This document shows, piece by piece, positions 8,007 to 16,653 of a stretch of 64,000 nucleotides of DNA. Source of the DNA: Actinobacteria bacterium OV320. Lineage in GTDB: Bacteria; Actinomycetota; Actinomycetes; Streptomycetales; Streptomycetaceae. A model generated the notes under the pieces. It made no database searches. It was not told the DNA's origin and saw only the letters and a program-made list of their open reading frames with translations. The stretch spans positions 124,001-188,000 of the forward strand of contig LJCX01000028.1 in assembly GCA_001298545.1 (NCBI GenBank), given 5' to 3'. The position numbers were made by a program, and so were the translations under genes. Every line of letters starts with the position of its first letter. Position 1 is the stretch's first letter.

Positions 8007-8867
8007 TCACTTCGCTTCCGCATGGCGGACGATCCGCAGTGCCCACCACATCCCCACGCCCTCCAGCACTCCGCCGACGAGCAGGCAGCCCAGCCCCGCT
8101 CCGGTGTGCAGCAGGACGTGCAGCGGGTCCGCTCCGAGCGCGGCGCCCAGCAGAAGGCCCAGGACCGGCAGGCCGGCGAGCATCACCACCGTGGCGCGCG
8201 GGCCGGCCAACTGAGCGCGCAGATCGGCACGTTGATCGCGCTCCGCACGTAACGCCGCCTCCAGCCGGTCGAGTCCGGCGGCGAGGCCGGCGCCTTGGTC
8301 CACGGCCACCCGCCAGCAGGCGGCGAGTCCCAGCAGGCCGTCGGCACCCGGTTGCCGGGCGGCGACCGCGAGAGCCGTGGGCACGTCGCCGCCGAACCGT
8401 GCCGCCGCCAACACGGAGGGCTGCGCCGCGCCCAGTCCTCCGGAGTCCTGCGCGGCCCGCCGCAACGCCTCCCCTGGCTGCCAGCCGGCAAGCACCTCCC
8501 CGGCCAGCGCCGCGCACAGCGCGATCACCGCGTCGCCCCGGCGCTCCCCCGCCCGCCGGGTCTCGGCGGCCTGCCGCACTCGGCGCAGCAGGGGTACCCC
8601 GGCCGCGCCCGCGACCACCGGCAGCACCGAACCGCCCAGCAGCGCCAGGATCAGTCCGGCGACCGGTGCCCACCATTCGGGTCGCCAGCGTCCCCGGAGC
8701 TTGCGGAGCTCGCCGGTGAGCTGCCGCCATGGCGGGGGCCCGCTGCCGGCGACGCCACCTCCGGCCAGGAGCAACTGCGCCCGTCTGGCCCCTGAGTACG
8801 GTCCGCCCATCAGCCAGGCCGCCGCTCCGGCACAGGCCACGGCCGCGGCCATCGGCATCTCACTCAT
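8007..8867 (-). CDS. tadB: Tad/type II secretion system F family protein (TadB-like)
   Basis: About 286 residues. N-terminal hydrophobic helix, paired helices (APVAGLILALLGGSVLPVVAGAAG), then the T2SSF region (AGEVLAGWQPGEALRRAA, LLGLAACWRVAVDQGAGLAAGLDRL) and two C-terminal membrane segments. It is the partner of TadC in the membrane platform driven by TadA. The ATG at 8867 has GGAGGGG 8 nt upstream and overlaps the end of tadA by 8 bp, so translation is coupled. Confidence 0.9.
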   Translation of the reverse strand: MSEMPMAAAVACAGAAAWLMGGPYSGARRAQLLLAGGGVAGSGPPPWRQLTGELRKLRGRWRPEWWAPVAGLILALLGGSVLPVVAGAAGVPLLRRVRQAAETRRAGERRGDAVIALCAALAGEVLAGWQPGEALRRAAQDSGGLGAAQPSVLAAARFGGDVPTALAVAARQPGADGLLGLAACWRVAVDQGAGLAAGLDRLEAALRAERDQRADLRAQLAGPRATVVMLAGLPVLGLLLGAALGADPLHVLLHTGAGLGCLLVGGVLEGVGMWWALRIVRHAEAK

Positions 8868-10068
8868 CACGCCCGCCCCTCCCTTCGCTCGCCTCGCCCC
8901 GCAGCAACTCCCGCAGCCGCTCCCATCCCCGCTCGTAGGCGAAGGCGTCCGCCCGCCACCGCAGTGCCGGCACGGTCCGGACCAGCCCGGACGGGTCCCG
9001 CTCCAGGACGTGCACCTCGGCGATCCGCCGCCGCCCGGCGGGGTCGCGTACGAGGTGCAGGACCACCGACAGGGCCGCCGCCAACTGGCTGTGCAGCGCG
9101 GTCCGGTCGAGCCCGGCCGCCGTACCGAGCGCCTCGAGCCGGGCCGGGACATCCGCGGCGGCATTGGCGTGGACGGTCCCGCAGCCGCCCTCGTGGCCCG
9201 TGTTGAGCGCGGCCAGCAGGTGGACGACCTCCGGCCCGCGCACCTCGCCCACGACCATCCGGTCGGGCCGCATCCGCAGGGCCTGCCGCACCAGGTCCTC
9301 GAGGGTGACGAGTCCCGCGCCTTCCTGGTTGGCGGGTCTGGTCTCCAGGCGGACGACGTGCGGGTGATCCGGTCGCAGCTCCGCCGAGTCCTCGGCGAGC
9401 ACGATCCGCTCCCCGGGCCCGACCAGCCCCAGCAGCGCGCTCAGCAGGGTCGTCTTGCCGCTCCCGGTGCCGCCGCTGACCAGGAAGGACAGCCGCGCCC
9501 GCAGCAGATCCCGCAGCACCCTGTCGCCGCCCGGCGGCACCGTGCCCGCGGCCACCAGCTCGCCGAGCGTGAACGCCCGGGGCCGTACGACGCGCAGCGA
9601 CAGACAGGTGCAGCCGACGGCGACCGGGGGCAGCACCGCGTGCAGTCGCGTCCCGTCGGGCAGCCGGGCGTCGACCCAGGGCCGCGCGTCGTCGAGGCGC
9701 CGTCCGGCGACGGCGGCCAATCGCTGTGCGAGGCGCCGTACGGCCGAGGCGTCCGGGAAGGAGACGCCGGTGAGCTCCAGACCGCCACCCCGGTCGACCC
9801 AGACCCGGTCCGGAGCGGACACCAGTACATCGGTCACCCTGGGGTCGGTGAGCAGGGGTTCCAGAGGCCCGCTGCCGATCAGCTCGGACCGCAGATGCTC
9901 GGCCGCGCCGAGGACCTCCGCGTCCCCGAGGACCCGCCCCTGTTCGCGCAGCGCCTGCGCCACGCGCGCGGGTGTCGGTTCGGCGCCGCTGTCGGCGAGC
10001 CACTGCCGTACGCCGTCGAGCAGCGTCCCCGTCGCCTTCGTCCGTTCGAGGCCGCCCGGCGTGCTCAT
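8860..10068 (-). CDS. tadA: TadA/CpaF family secretion ATPase
   Basis: A 402-residue hexameric ATPase that powers pilus assembly or secretion. Walker A is GGTGSGKTT (about residues 199-207), the Asp box is LAEDSAEL (224-231), Walker B lies in PDRMVVGEVRG (268-278) and the His box is CGTVHANAA (296-304). The N-terminal domain SGPLEPLLTDPRVTDVLV is typical of CpaF. The start overlaps the ssd/cpaE stop (ATGA). Confidence 0.95.
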   Translation of the reverse strand: MSTPGGLERTKATGTLLDGVRQWLADSGAEPTPARVAQALREQGRVLGDAEVLGAAEHLRSELIGSGPLEPLLTDPRVTDVLVSAPDRVWVDRGGGLELTGVSFPDASAVRRLAQRLAAVAGRRLDDARPWVDARLPDGTRLHAVLPPVAVGCTCLSLRVVRPRAFTLGELVAAGTVPPGGDRVLRDLLRARLSFLVSGGTGSGKTTLLSALLGLVGPGERIVLAEDSAELRPDHPHVVRLETRPANQEGAGLVTLEDLVRQALRMRPDRMVVGEVRGPEVVHLLAALNTGHEGGCGTVHANAAADVPARLEALGTAAGLDRTALHSQLAAALSVVLHLVRDPAGRRRIAEVHVLERDPSGLVRTVPALRWRADAFAYERGWERLRELLRGEASEGRGGRDE

Positions 10069-11168
10069 GGGCCACCCGCCTCGGTGAGCGCGCGCTCCCA
10101 GAACTCCTTGCAGAAGCGCGCGAGCGGCCCGCGAGGGGTCGCGCCCGGCGGTGACTTGCCGCCGTCCGGGCGCAACAGCCCCGATTCGACGGGCACCTCG
10201 CCGGCCAACGGCAGGCCGAGCAGTCGGGCCACCTCACTGTCGTCGAGTCCGGGCGCGTAGGGGCCGCGCACCGCCACCCGCAGGTCGCGCAGCACCATGC
10301 CGACGGCGGAGGCCACGCGCTTGCCCGCCGCGACGGCGCGCAGTTCGGCGGGGACCACGAGGAGCCCGAGGTCGAGCTGGGCGAGGATCTCGGCGACGCC
10401 GTCGTCGATGCGGCGCGGGAGGTCGACGACGACCGTGCCGCCCCGGCGCCGGGCCGCCGCCAACACCGCGCGTACGGCCTGGGGCGCGATGGCCACGCAG
10501 TCGCCCCGGTCCCAGCTGAGCACCCGCAACGAATGCAGCCTGGGCAGCGACTCCTCCAGGGCGCTGCCGCCGACCCTCCCGCGTGAGGCGGCGAACGCGG
10601 GCCAGCGCAGACCTTCCGTGCTCTCGCCGCCGAGGAGGACGTCGAGTCCGCCGCCGAGGGGATCGGCGTCGACCAGAAGGGTGCGCAGCCCTTCTCGCGC
10701 GGAGGTGACGGCGAGGGCGCACGCGAGCGTGGAGGCTCCGGCGCCGCCGCGTCCGCCGATGACGCCGACGGTGAGGGCGGGCCGCCCGACGCCCTCGGCG
10801 ACGTCGGCAATGCGGTCGACCAGCCACTGTTCGCCGTCGGGCAGCATCAGGACATGGTCGGCGCCGATCTCCACGGCGCGCTGCCACACCCCGGAGTCGT
10901 CCTGGTCGCGGCCGACGAGAACCACTCCGCGCCTGCGGGCGGCCCCTCGGACACGGCGTGCCGCGTCGTCGCCGACCAGGACGAGTGGCGCCGACTCCCA
11001 GCTCCCCCGGCGTTCCAGCACCGAGTGGTGCACCTCCGGTGTGGCGCCGGCGGCGGCGCACAGGCGCAGCAGGTCGTCGAGGAGTCCCGCGTCCTCCGTG
11101 ACGATCAGTGGTTTGCCCGGTCCGCCTCCGGTGGTGGGCGGCGGGTCGTGTGTGACGGCTCCGGTCAC
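10065..11168 (-). CDS. ssd: CpaE/Ssd-type MinD-like protein (septum-site-determining family)
   Basis: About 367 residues: an N-terminal receiver-like segment (LIVTEDAGLLDDLLRLCAAA) and a MinD/ParA ATPase fold with a deviant Walker A, GGRGGAGAST. It corresponds to Rv3660c (Ssd) of M. tuberculosis and to CpaE, which positions Tad machinery. Overexpression of mycobacterial Ssd blocks septation, so the family may connect the tad apparatus to division sites. The cluster's promoter must lie upstream. GTG 11168 is preferred since AAGGGGG sits 9 nt before it; ATG 11177 directly abuts that site. Confidence 0.88.
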   Translation of the reverse strand: MTGAVTHDPPPTTGGGPGKPLIVTEDAGLLDDLLRLCAAAGATPEVHHSVLERRGSWESAPLVLVGDDAARRVRGAARRRGVVLVGRDQDDSGVWQRAVEIGADHVLMLPDGEQWLVDRIADVAEGVGRPALTVGVIGGRGGAGASTLACALAVTSAREGLRTLLVDADPLGGGLDVLLGGESTEGLRWPAFAASRGRVGGSALEESLPRLHSLRVLSWDRGDCVAIAPQAVRAVLAAARRRGGTVVVDLPRRIDDGVAEILAQLDLGLLVVPAELRAVAAGKRVASAVGMVLRDLRVAVRGPYAPGLDDSEVARLLGLPLAGEVPVESGLLRPDGGKSPPGATPRGPLARFCKEFWERALTEAGGP

Positions 11169-11385
11169 GATTTCCATCCCCCTTCACTGCGGGGCGCGCA
11201 GTCGCTGCGGTCCCGCGATTCCCAAACGTGTGAAGAACCGGCAGCCGGTCTCCATATGAACGGCCGACAGAATCCGGCCGAACGCCCCCGGCAATCGGAA
11301 CCGGCCACGTGAAGCCGACCCGGAGCGGACGCGTTGGAATCACGGTGCAGTGAGCCCGGAAAGCGTGTGGATCTTGGTGGAAAAC

Positions 11386-11394
11386 TGTGGACAA
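11386..11394 (-). promoter_or_regulatory. DnaA-box-like 9-mer
   Basis: The minus strand reads TTGTCCACA, the consensus Streptomyces DnaA box, in the region between ssd and the 6C RNA gene. A single box; a regulatory or titration role is only an inference. Confidence 0.4.
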
Positions 11395-11560
11395 GCGGGT
11401 GGTTGTGAATATCGCTGTCACCCATACCGGTGAGCCCCGCACCATCTGCTGTGCGACTTCCGCAGAGGAGTCCGATGGCTACGCACAGTGACAGCGAATG
11501 GGCAAACAAAGAGGCGGCCGCAGCCGCCTCGATGCGGCGCAGTAGCCGCGTTCAGAACCG

Positions 11561-11655
11561 AAAAACCCGCCCGGACATGCGACGACCCCCGCCGGGGGGG
11601 AGAGCGGGGGTCGCCTTCACGGCCGACTCGGGGGGGGAGGAGTCGGACCGCGTTA
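11561..11655 (-). ncRNA. 6C small RNA (actinobacterial 6C family)
   Basis: On the minus strand two stem-loops each expose a run of C in the loop: one stem GACTC/GAGTC with a C8 loop (about 11625-11645), the second a long stem around 11578-11615 with a C7 loop. After these comes GGGCGGGTTTTT, an intrinsic terminator ending near 11561. This is the defining structure of the 6C family. In M. tuberculosis the 6C RNA also lies between Rv3660c (ssd) and Rv3661 (HAD), exactly this context. C-rich loops are thought to pair with G-rich ribosome sites of target mRNAs. Confidence 0.88.
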
Positions 11656-11749
11656 GCACGGTCGCGAACGATCCGTGACTTCCATGGTGTACCCGAGAGC
11701 CTTCTCAGGCAAACCCACGCGCCAACCTTACGCCGAATGGGCTGCCCCT

Positions 11750-12583
11750 ATGCTCATGGTTGTGGAAAACCACTCCTTGCCCCGCACAGCGGCCTTCTTT
11801 GACCTGGACAAGACGGTCATTGCGAAGTCGAGCACGCTCACCTTCAGCAAGTCCTTCTACCAAGGCGGTCTGATCAACCGCAGGGCGGCTCTGCGGACCG
11901 CATACGCCCAGTTCGTCTTCCTCGTGGGCGGTATGGACCACGACCAGATGGAACGGACCCGCGAGTACCTGTCCGCCCTCGTGCGCGGCTGGAACGTCCA
12001 ACAGGTGAAGGAGATCGTGGCCGAGACCCTTCATGACCTGATCGACCCGCTCATCTACGACGAGGCCGCCTCCCTGATCGAGGAACACCACACGGCCGGC
12101 CGTGACGTGGTGATCGTGTCCACGTCGGGCGCCGAGGTGGTCGAGCCGATCGGCGAACTGCTCGGCGCGGACCGCGTGGTCGCCACCCGCATGGTCGTGG
12201 GCGAGGACGGGTGCTTCACCGGCGAGGTGGAGTACTACGCCTACGGCCCGACGAAGGCGGAGGCGATCAAGGAGCTGGCCGGGTCCGAGGGCTACGACCT
12301 CTCGCGCTGTTACGCCTACAGCGACTCGGCGACCGACCTGCCGATGCTGAAGGCGGTCGGGCATCCGCACGCCGTGAACCCGGACCGGGCCCTGCGGCGC
12401 GAGGCCGTCGCACGCGGGTGGCCGATTCTCGACTTCCACCGGCCGGTGCGCCTCAAGCAGCGGATTCCGTCGTTCTCCGTACCGCCCCGCCCCGCGCTCG
12501 TCGCGGCCGCGGCGATAGGAGCGGCGGCGGCCACGGCGGGCCTCGTCTGGTACGCGAACCGACGCCGGGCGGCGGCCGTCTGA
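11750..12583 (+). CDS. HAD-superfamily phosphatase (SerB-like, IB subfamily)
   Basis: About 277 residues. Catalytic motif I is FFDLDKTV (nucleophile D18, acid D20), motif II is VSTSGAEVV and motif III/IV is YSDSATDLPML. The C-terminus has a short hydrophobic helix (AAAAIGAAAATAGLVWYANRRR), suggesting membrane attachment. It corresponds to Rv3661 and lies divergent from the 6C RNA. The substrate is unknown; SerB-like homologues are often annotated as phosphoserine phosphatase without proof. ATG 11756 is an alternative start. Confidence 0.9.
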   Translation: MLMVVENHSLPRTAAFFDLDKTVIAKSSTLTFSKSFYQGGLINRRAALRTAYAQFVFLVGGMDHDQMERTREYLSALVRGWNVQQVKEIVAETLHDLIDPLIYDEAASLIEEHHTAGRDVVIVSTSGAEVVEPIGELLGADRVVATRMVVGEDGCFTGEVEYYAYGPTKAEAIKELAGSEGYDLSRCYAYSDSATDLPMLKAVGHPHAVNPDRALRREAVARGWPILDFHRPVRLKQRIPSFSVPPRPALVAAAAIGAAAATAGLVWYANRRRAAAV

Positions 12584-12744
12584 AGCCGCCTCCGCGCGCG
12601 AGGGCGGCCCGTCACCCCTCAGGGACGCCCGTTTAAAACCCATTTGGGAGCAAAAGCAAAGAACTGGTGCCAGCACTTCCGCTTGCCGGGGTCCAGGAGT
12701 ACAAAGGACTTAACGGCCCGCGAGACCAAGGACATCCGAGAGGA

Positions 12745-12984
12745 TCACCTTAATAACGCATTTGGCCCCACGGACCGCGCATGACCACTGGGCACCCACG
12801 CGACGTCGACCCGTCGATTACGGGCCAGCCACACCAGGTCACGGGCAAAGCTCCCGGCCTGATGGGCAATATATCGAGGACGCTTGGTAACCGGGTGAGC
12901 ATGCCAGCGGCGGTACGAGAACTCGTACCGCCGCAACCCTTTGCGAGGCCCCCGCGAGGGGCCTTTTCCGTAGCCGCGCCTCAC
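12745..12984 (-). CDS. Possible orphan ORF or gene remnant of atypical composition
   Basis: A 79-codon frame in an otherwise empty 410-bp interval. It reads RDLVWLARNRRVDVAWVPSGH in the middle but has a low third-position GC content and ends with two TTA codons, unlike its neighbours. A further protein-like stretch (FVLLDPGKRKCWHQFF) follows in another frame around 12650-12710. I do not recognise it; it could be a decayed mobile gene or simply noncoding DNA. Confidence 0.25.
   Translation of the reverse strand: MRRGYGKGPSRGPRKGLRRYEFSYRRWHAHPVTKRPRYIAHQAGSFARDLVWLARNRRVDVAWVPSGHARSVGPNALLR
12907..12967 (+). terminator. Tandem hairpin terminators between the HAD and Fic genes
   Basis: First a 13-bp perfect stem (12907-12919 with 12922-12934) with an AA loop; then AGGCCCC-CGCGA-GGGGCCT followed by TTTT (12946-12967). 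The T run gives polarity to the plus strand, but both hairpins could also stop transcription from the converging Fic gene. Confidence 0.8.
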
Positions 12985-12997
12985 GCGCGCGTGGGGC

Positions 12998-13822
12998 TCA
13001 CGCCGCCCCGCGCTGCAGCGCCTCGCACACCGCCGTCGACTCGCGGGCGCCCAGCTCGACCGCCCTGCCGCAGTGCGCGATCCAGACCGCCATGCCGTCC
13101 GGGGTGCCGGAGACGTAGCCCTCCAGGGCCGCCAGATAGGCCGCCCGCCCCAGCTCGGCGTGCCCGACCTCGGCCGGGCAGACCGACTTGGGGTCGAGAC
13201 CGCTGCCGATCAGGACGATGCGCTCGGCGGCCCGCGCGACCAGGCCGTTGTGAGAGGTGAACGGGCGTAGGGCCAGCAGCTCGCCATGGACGACGGAGGC
13301 CGTCACCAGGGCGGGCGCGGAGCCTCCCGCGATGATCAGCTCGGACAGCCCCTCAAGACGGCCGGCCACTTCGGTGGCACTCGGCAGTGGCAGCTCGATC
13401 AGCGGCTCGTCGACCTTCTCACCGGCCTGTCGCGGGCGGCCGACCTCGTCGCCGCTCGTCGCCGCGGCCACCAGATGCAGCCGCGCCAGCACCCGCAGCG
13501 GCGACTGCCGCCAGATGGACAGCAACTGGCCCGCCTCGGCGGACAGCCGCAGAGCCGCACCCATGACGCGCGCCTCGTCGTCGGCGCCGAAGTCGGTGCG
13601 CCGACGCACCTCTTCCAGTGCCCAGTCCGCGCCGGACAGGGCCGCCGAGCCGCGGGCGCCGCGCAGCGCGGCCTCGGAGGTGATCTCGGTGCTGCGGCGA
13701 CGCATGACACGGTGGCCGTAGACCCGGTCCACGGCCTTGCGCATGGTCTCCACGGACTCGGCCACACCGGGCAGGGAGCCCAGGGCCGCGAGCGGATCGG
13801 CGGACGCGCCTGTCGTACTCAT
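12998..13822 (-). CDS. Fic-related protein with degenerate catalytic motif
   Basis: About 274 residues, largely alpha-helical. The segment LLALRPFTSHNGLVARAAERIVL aligns with the Fic core HPFxxGNGRxxR, but the catalytic His is Arg and GNGR is HNGL, so AMP transfer activity is doubtful. Such proteins are often annotated as oxidoreductases in Streptomyces without evidence. The ATG 13822 lies inside a 22-bp perfect palindrome, which suggests repression at the start site or a leaderless mRNA. The gene is divergent from the ATPase at 13918. Confidence 0.72.
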   Translation of the reverse strand: MSTTGASADPLAALGSLPGVAESVETMRKAVDRVYGHRVMRRRSTEITSEAALRGARGSAALSGADWALEEVRRRTDFGADDEARVMGAALRLSAEAGQLLSIWRQSPLRVLARLHLVAAATSGDEVGRPRQAGEKVDEPLIELPLPSATEVAGRLEGLSELIIAGGSAPALVTASVVHGELLALRPFTSHNGLVARAAERIVLIGSGLDPKSVCPAEVGHAELGRAAYLAALEGYVSGTPDGMAVWIAHCGRAVELGARESTAVCEALQRGAA

Positions 13823-13832
13823 GAGTACGACA
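13811..13832. promoter_or_regulatory. 22-bp perfect palindrome over the Fic-gene start codon
   Basis: TGTCGTACTCA followed by its exact reverse complement, with the minus-strand ATG at its centre (13820-13822). It also sits in the 95-bp gap shared with the divergent ATPase gene, making it a plausible operator for both. Confidence 0.6.
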
Positions 13833-13917
13833 CTACGCAACCCGCGCGGGCACCCCACGAAGGAGTGGTCTTCTTCACGCACGCCTGCCACGCACAGCAA
13901 TCACCGCACTACCCTTT

Positions 13918-14904
13918 GTGAACATGAAAATTGCTTTCGTCGGGAAGGGTGGCAGCGGCAAGACCACCCTGTCCTCCCTGTTCATCCGCCACCTCGTCGC
14001 CGACGGCGGGCCCGTGATCGCGGTCGACGCGGACATCAACCAGCACCTGGGGCCCGCTCTCGGCCTCGACGAGGCGGAGGCTGCCGGGCTGCCCGCGATG
14101 GGCGACCGGCTGCCGCTGATCAAGGACTACCTGCGCGGTTCCAACCCCCGTGTCGTCTCCACCGAGACGGTGATCAAGACGACACCGCCCGGTGCGGGAT
14201 CCCGGTTGCTGCGGGTGCGCGAGAACAACCCGGTGTACGACGCCTGCGCCCGGCCGGTGGAACTCGACGGCGGCGCCGTCCGTTTGATGGTCACGGGCCC
14301 TTTCACGGACGCCGACCTGGGGGTCTCCTGCTACCACTCCAAGACAGGAGCGGTGGAACTGTGCCTGAACCACCTGGTGGACGGGCCTGACGAGTACGTC
14401 GTGGTCGACATGACCGCCGGCTCGGACTCCTTCGCCTCCGGCATGTTCACCCGCTTCGACATCACGTTCCTCGTCGCCGAACCGACCCGGAAGGGAGTCT
14501 CCGTCTATCGCCAGTACAAGGAGTACGCCCGCGACTTCGGCGTCGAGCTGAAGGTCGTCGGCAACAAGGTGCAGGGCCGGGACGACGTCGACTTCCTGCG
14601 CGCCGAGGTCGGGGACGACCTGCTCGTGACGGTCGGCCACTCGGACTGGGTGCGCGCCATGGAGAAGGGCCGGCCGCCCCGGTTCGAGCACCTGGAGGAC
14701 ACCAACCGCGAGGCCCTGCGTCTGCTGCGGACGACCGTCGACTCGGCGTACGAAAGGCGCGACTGGGAGCGCTACACACGGCAGATGGTGCACTTCCATC
14801 TGAAGAACGCCGAGTCCTGGGGCAATGAACGGACCGGAGTCGACCTGGCGGCGCAGGTCGACCCCGGATTCGTCCTCGGCGAAAGCCTCACGGCGTCCGT
14901 GTGA
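13918..14904 (+). CDS. ParA/CooC-like P-loop ATPase
   Basis: About 328 residues with a deviant Walker A (VGKGGSGKTTLSS) at the extreme N-terminus and DMTAGSDSFASGMF in the switch region, as in CooC/MinD-like maturation ATPases. CooC proteins insert nickel into CO dehydrogenase, but no such enzyme is encoded nearby and the true client is unknown. GTG 13918 or ATG 13924 could start translation. Confidence 0.83.
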   Translation: MNMKIAFVGKGGSGKTTLSSLFIRHLVADGGPVIAVDADINQHLGPALGLDEAEAAGLPAMGDRLPLIKDYLRGSNPRVVSTETVIKTTPPGAGSRLLRVRENNPVYDACARPVELDGGAVRLMVTGPFTDADLGVSCYHSKTGAVELCLNHLVDGPDEYVVVDMTAGSDSFASGMFTRFDITFLVAEPTRKGVSVYRQYKEYARDFGVELKVVGNKVQGRDDVDFLRAEVGDDLLVTVGHSDWVRAMEKGRPPRFEHLEDTNREALRLLRTTVDSAYERRDWERYTRQMVHFHLKNAESWGNERTGVDLAAQVDPGFVLGESLTASV

Positions 14905-14982
14905 CGGCCTCCGTGTGATGGCTCGACGGCTCCCGTGTGACGGCCTCCGCGTGACGGATCCCGTGTGACGGATCCTGTCGGT
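14890..14982. repeat. Imperfect tandem repeat after the ParA-like gene
   Basis: About five to six imperfect copies of a 14-18-bp unit resembling CCGTGTGACGGCCT span the gene end and the following gap. One copy overlaps the last codons. It occupies the space between convergent genes where a terminator would be expected. Confidence 0.65.
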
Positions 14983-15034
14983 GAAGGTCGCCGCCGGGTC
15001 ACCACCTGGCTGCGGCGCCCGTCGGGTCGGGCGC

Positions 15035-16318
15035 CTACTGCCTGATCGCCGGAGCCCCGGGCACGCCCTTCGGGGCCGGGGCCGGGCTGCCGGACAGGAA
15101 GGACGCCCAGCCGGGCTTCGGGGACTCGCCGACCTCCAGTGTGCGCAGCTTGGCCAGGGCCTTCGGATCCTGGGCGTCCAGCCAGTCGGCGAGCTGGCGG
15201 AAGGACACACAGCGCACGTCCGGCTTGTTGCAGACGTTCTCGACGACCTCCTCGACGGCGCGCATGTACGTGCCGCCGTTCCAGGACTCGAAGTGGTTGC
15301 CGATGATCAGCGGTGCGCGGTTGCCGTAGTAGGCCCGGTCGAAGCCCTTGAGCAGGCCGTCACGCATCTGGCGACCCCAGAACGCGCGCTTGCCGGGGTC
15401 GCCCTGACTGGTACTGCCGGACTGGTTGACCATGAAGTTGTAGTCCATGGTGAGCTGCTCGTAGGAGTGGCCGGGGAAGGGCACGAGCTGCATCGACAGG
15501 TCCCACAGGCCCTGCTTCTTGCCGGGCCACACCTGGTTGTTGACGCCACTGGTGTCGTAGCGGAAGCCCAGCTCGCGGGCGGCCTTCATGAAGTTCTTCT
15601 GGCCCTCGAGGCAAGGGGTACGGGCGCCGATGAGTTCCTTGTCGTAGTCGAAGGGCAGCGGAGCCGCGTCCTTCATGCCGGTGTTGGTCTTCCAGGTCCT
15701 CACGAACCGCTTGGCCTGGTCGATCTCGTCCTTCCACTCCTCGATCGACCACTCACCGACGCCACCGTTCTTGCCGCAGAAGTGGCCGTTGAAGTGGGTG
15801 CCGATCTCGTTGCCCTCCAGCCACGCCAGACGCAGCTGCTTCACGGTGTCGGCGATGCCCTGCTCGTCGTTGAAGCCGATGTCGGAACGGCCCGGCGAGT
15901 GCTGCGGCGGCCGGTACAGGTCGGCCTTCTCCTCCGGCAGCATGTACACGCCGCTGAGGAAGTACGTCATCGTCGCGTGGTTGGCCTTGGACACCTGGCG
16001 GAAGTGGGAGAACAGCCTCTGACTGTCCTCACCCGCGCCGTCCCAGGAGAAGACCACGAACTGCGGCGGCTTCTGGCCCGGCTTCAACCGCTCGGGGCGG
16101 GGCAGGTGGGGCTGCGCCCCGGTGTACGCGGTGGAGCCGTCGCCGATCAGGCGGACGGCACTCTTGGGGGCGGCGGGTGCCGGCTTGGCCTTCTGCGGGC
16201 CCGGCACCCCCTCCCCGGAACCGTGGGAACCCCCGGTCCCCGTCGCGCAACCGGCGAGCAATGCGGCGACAGCCGCGGCGACCACTGCGCCCACGGCGAT
16301 CCTCTGGGTGGCGGCCAT
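15035..16318 (-). CDS. Polysaccharide deacetylase-like lipoprotein
   Basis: About 427 residues with a lipoprotein signal (MAATQRIAVGAVVAAAVAA, then lipobox LLAGC). The mature part has FVVFSWDGAGED and EIGTHFNGHFCG, resembling motif 1 and the HxxxH motif 2 of NodB-type carbohydrate esterases, though the usual TFDDG is altered to SWDGAG. Hence deacetylase activity is uncertain. The start ATG 16318 has an AGAAGGTGGG-type site upstream. Divergent from the SulP gene. Confidence 0.83.
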   Translation of the reverse strand: MAATQRIAVGAVVAAAVAALLAGCATGTGGSHGSGEGVPGPQKAKPAPAAPKSAVRLIGDGSTAYTGAQPHLPRPERLKPGQKPPQFVVFSWDGAGEDSQRLFSHFRQVSKANHATMTYFLSGVYMLPEEKADLYRPPQHSPGRSDIGFNDEQGIADTVKQLRLAWLEGNEIGTHFNGHFCGKNGGVGEWSIEEWKDEIDQAKRFVRTWKTNTGMKDAAPLPFDYDKELIGARTPCLEGQKNFMKAARELGFRYDTSGVNNQVWPGKKQGLWDLSMQLVPFPGHSYEQLTMDYNFMVNQSGSTSQGDPGKRAFWGRQMRDGLLKGFDRAYYGNRAPLIIGNHFESWNGGTYMRAVEEVVENVCNKPDVRCVSFRQLADWLDAQDPKALAKLRTLEVGESPKPGWASFLSGSPAPAPKGVPGAPAIRQ

Positions 16319-16653
16319 CTTCCGCCCACCTTCTTCCTTCTCTCGGCCAACGCCGACGAGGGCGTTCTCTGGTGACGCGCCGGGACGAGCCGGCAGCGCC
16401 GTCAAGGTCGCATGGAGTCGAGAAGGAATTAGTACGACAAGCCGATAAAAAGGCCACTTCACTCTCGGGGGTGATTACCTGCCCCATTTGCCGCAAAAAT
16501 CCATGCTTGGCCTTTACTCTGCATTACGATCTGTTTACCGAGCGTTGATTTCATCCCGCCGCTGCACGCCGTGACCCACGGCCGCGACCGCCCCCGCCCC
16601 AACCGGGGGACCACATGTTCCGCGACCGCGCTGCCCCGGAGGAGACGGGAACC
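16319..16653. other. Divergent intergenic region, promoters not resolved
   Basis: 335 bp between the lipoprotein and SulP-carbonic anhydrase genes. It is relatively AT-rich around 16490-16545. Both promoters must be here, but no -35/-10 pair or operator is convincing. A GGAGGAG ribosome site at about 16637 fixes the SulP start. Confidence 0.4.

Noticed and set aside
7180..8730. Single 516-residue TadB-TadC fusion
   Set aside because: The upstream part of the frame is antisense-like sequence within tadB; a GTG with a good ribosome site defines a separate tadC.
13918..14904. Naming the ATPase cooC
   Set aside because: No carbon monoxide dehydrogenase or nickel gene is nearby, so the specific role is unsupported.
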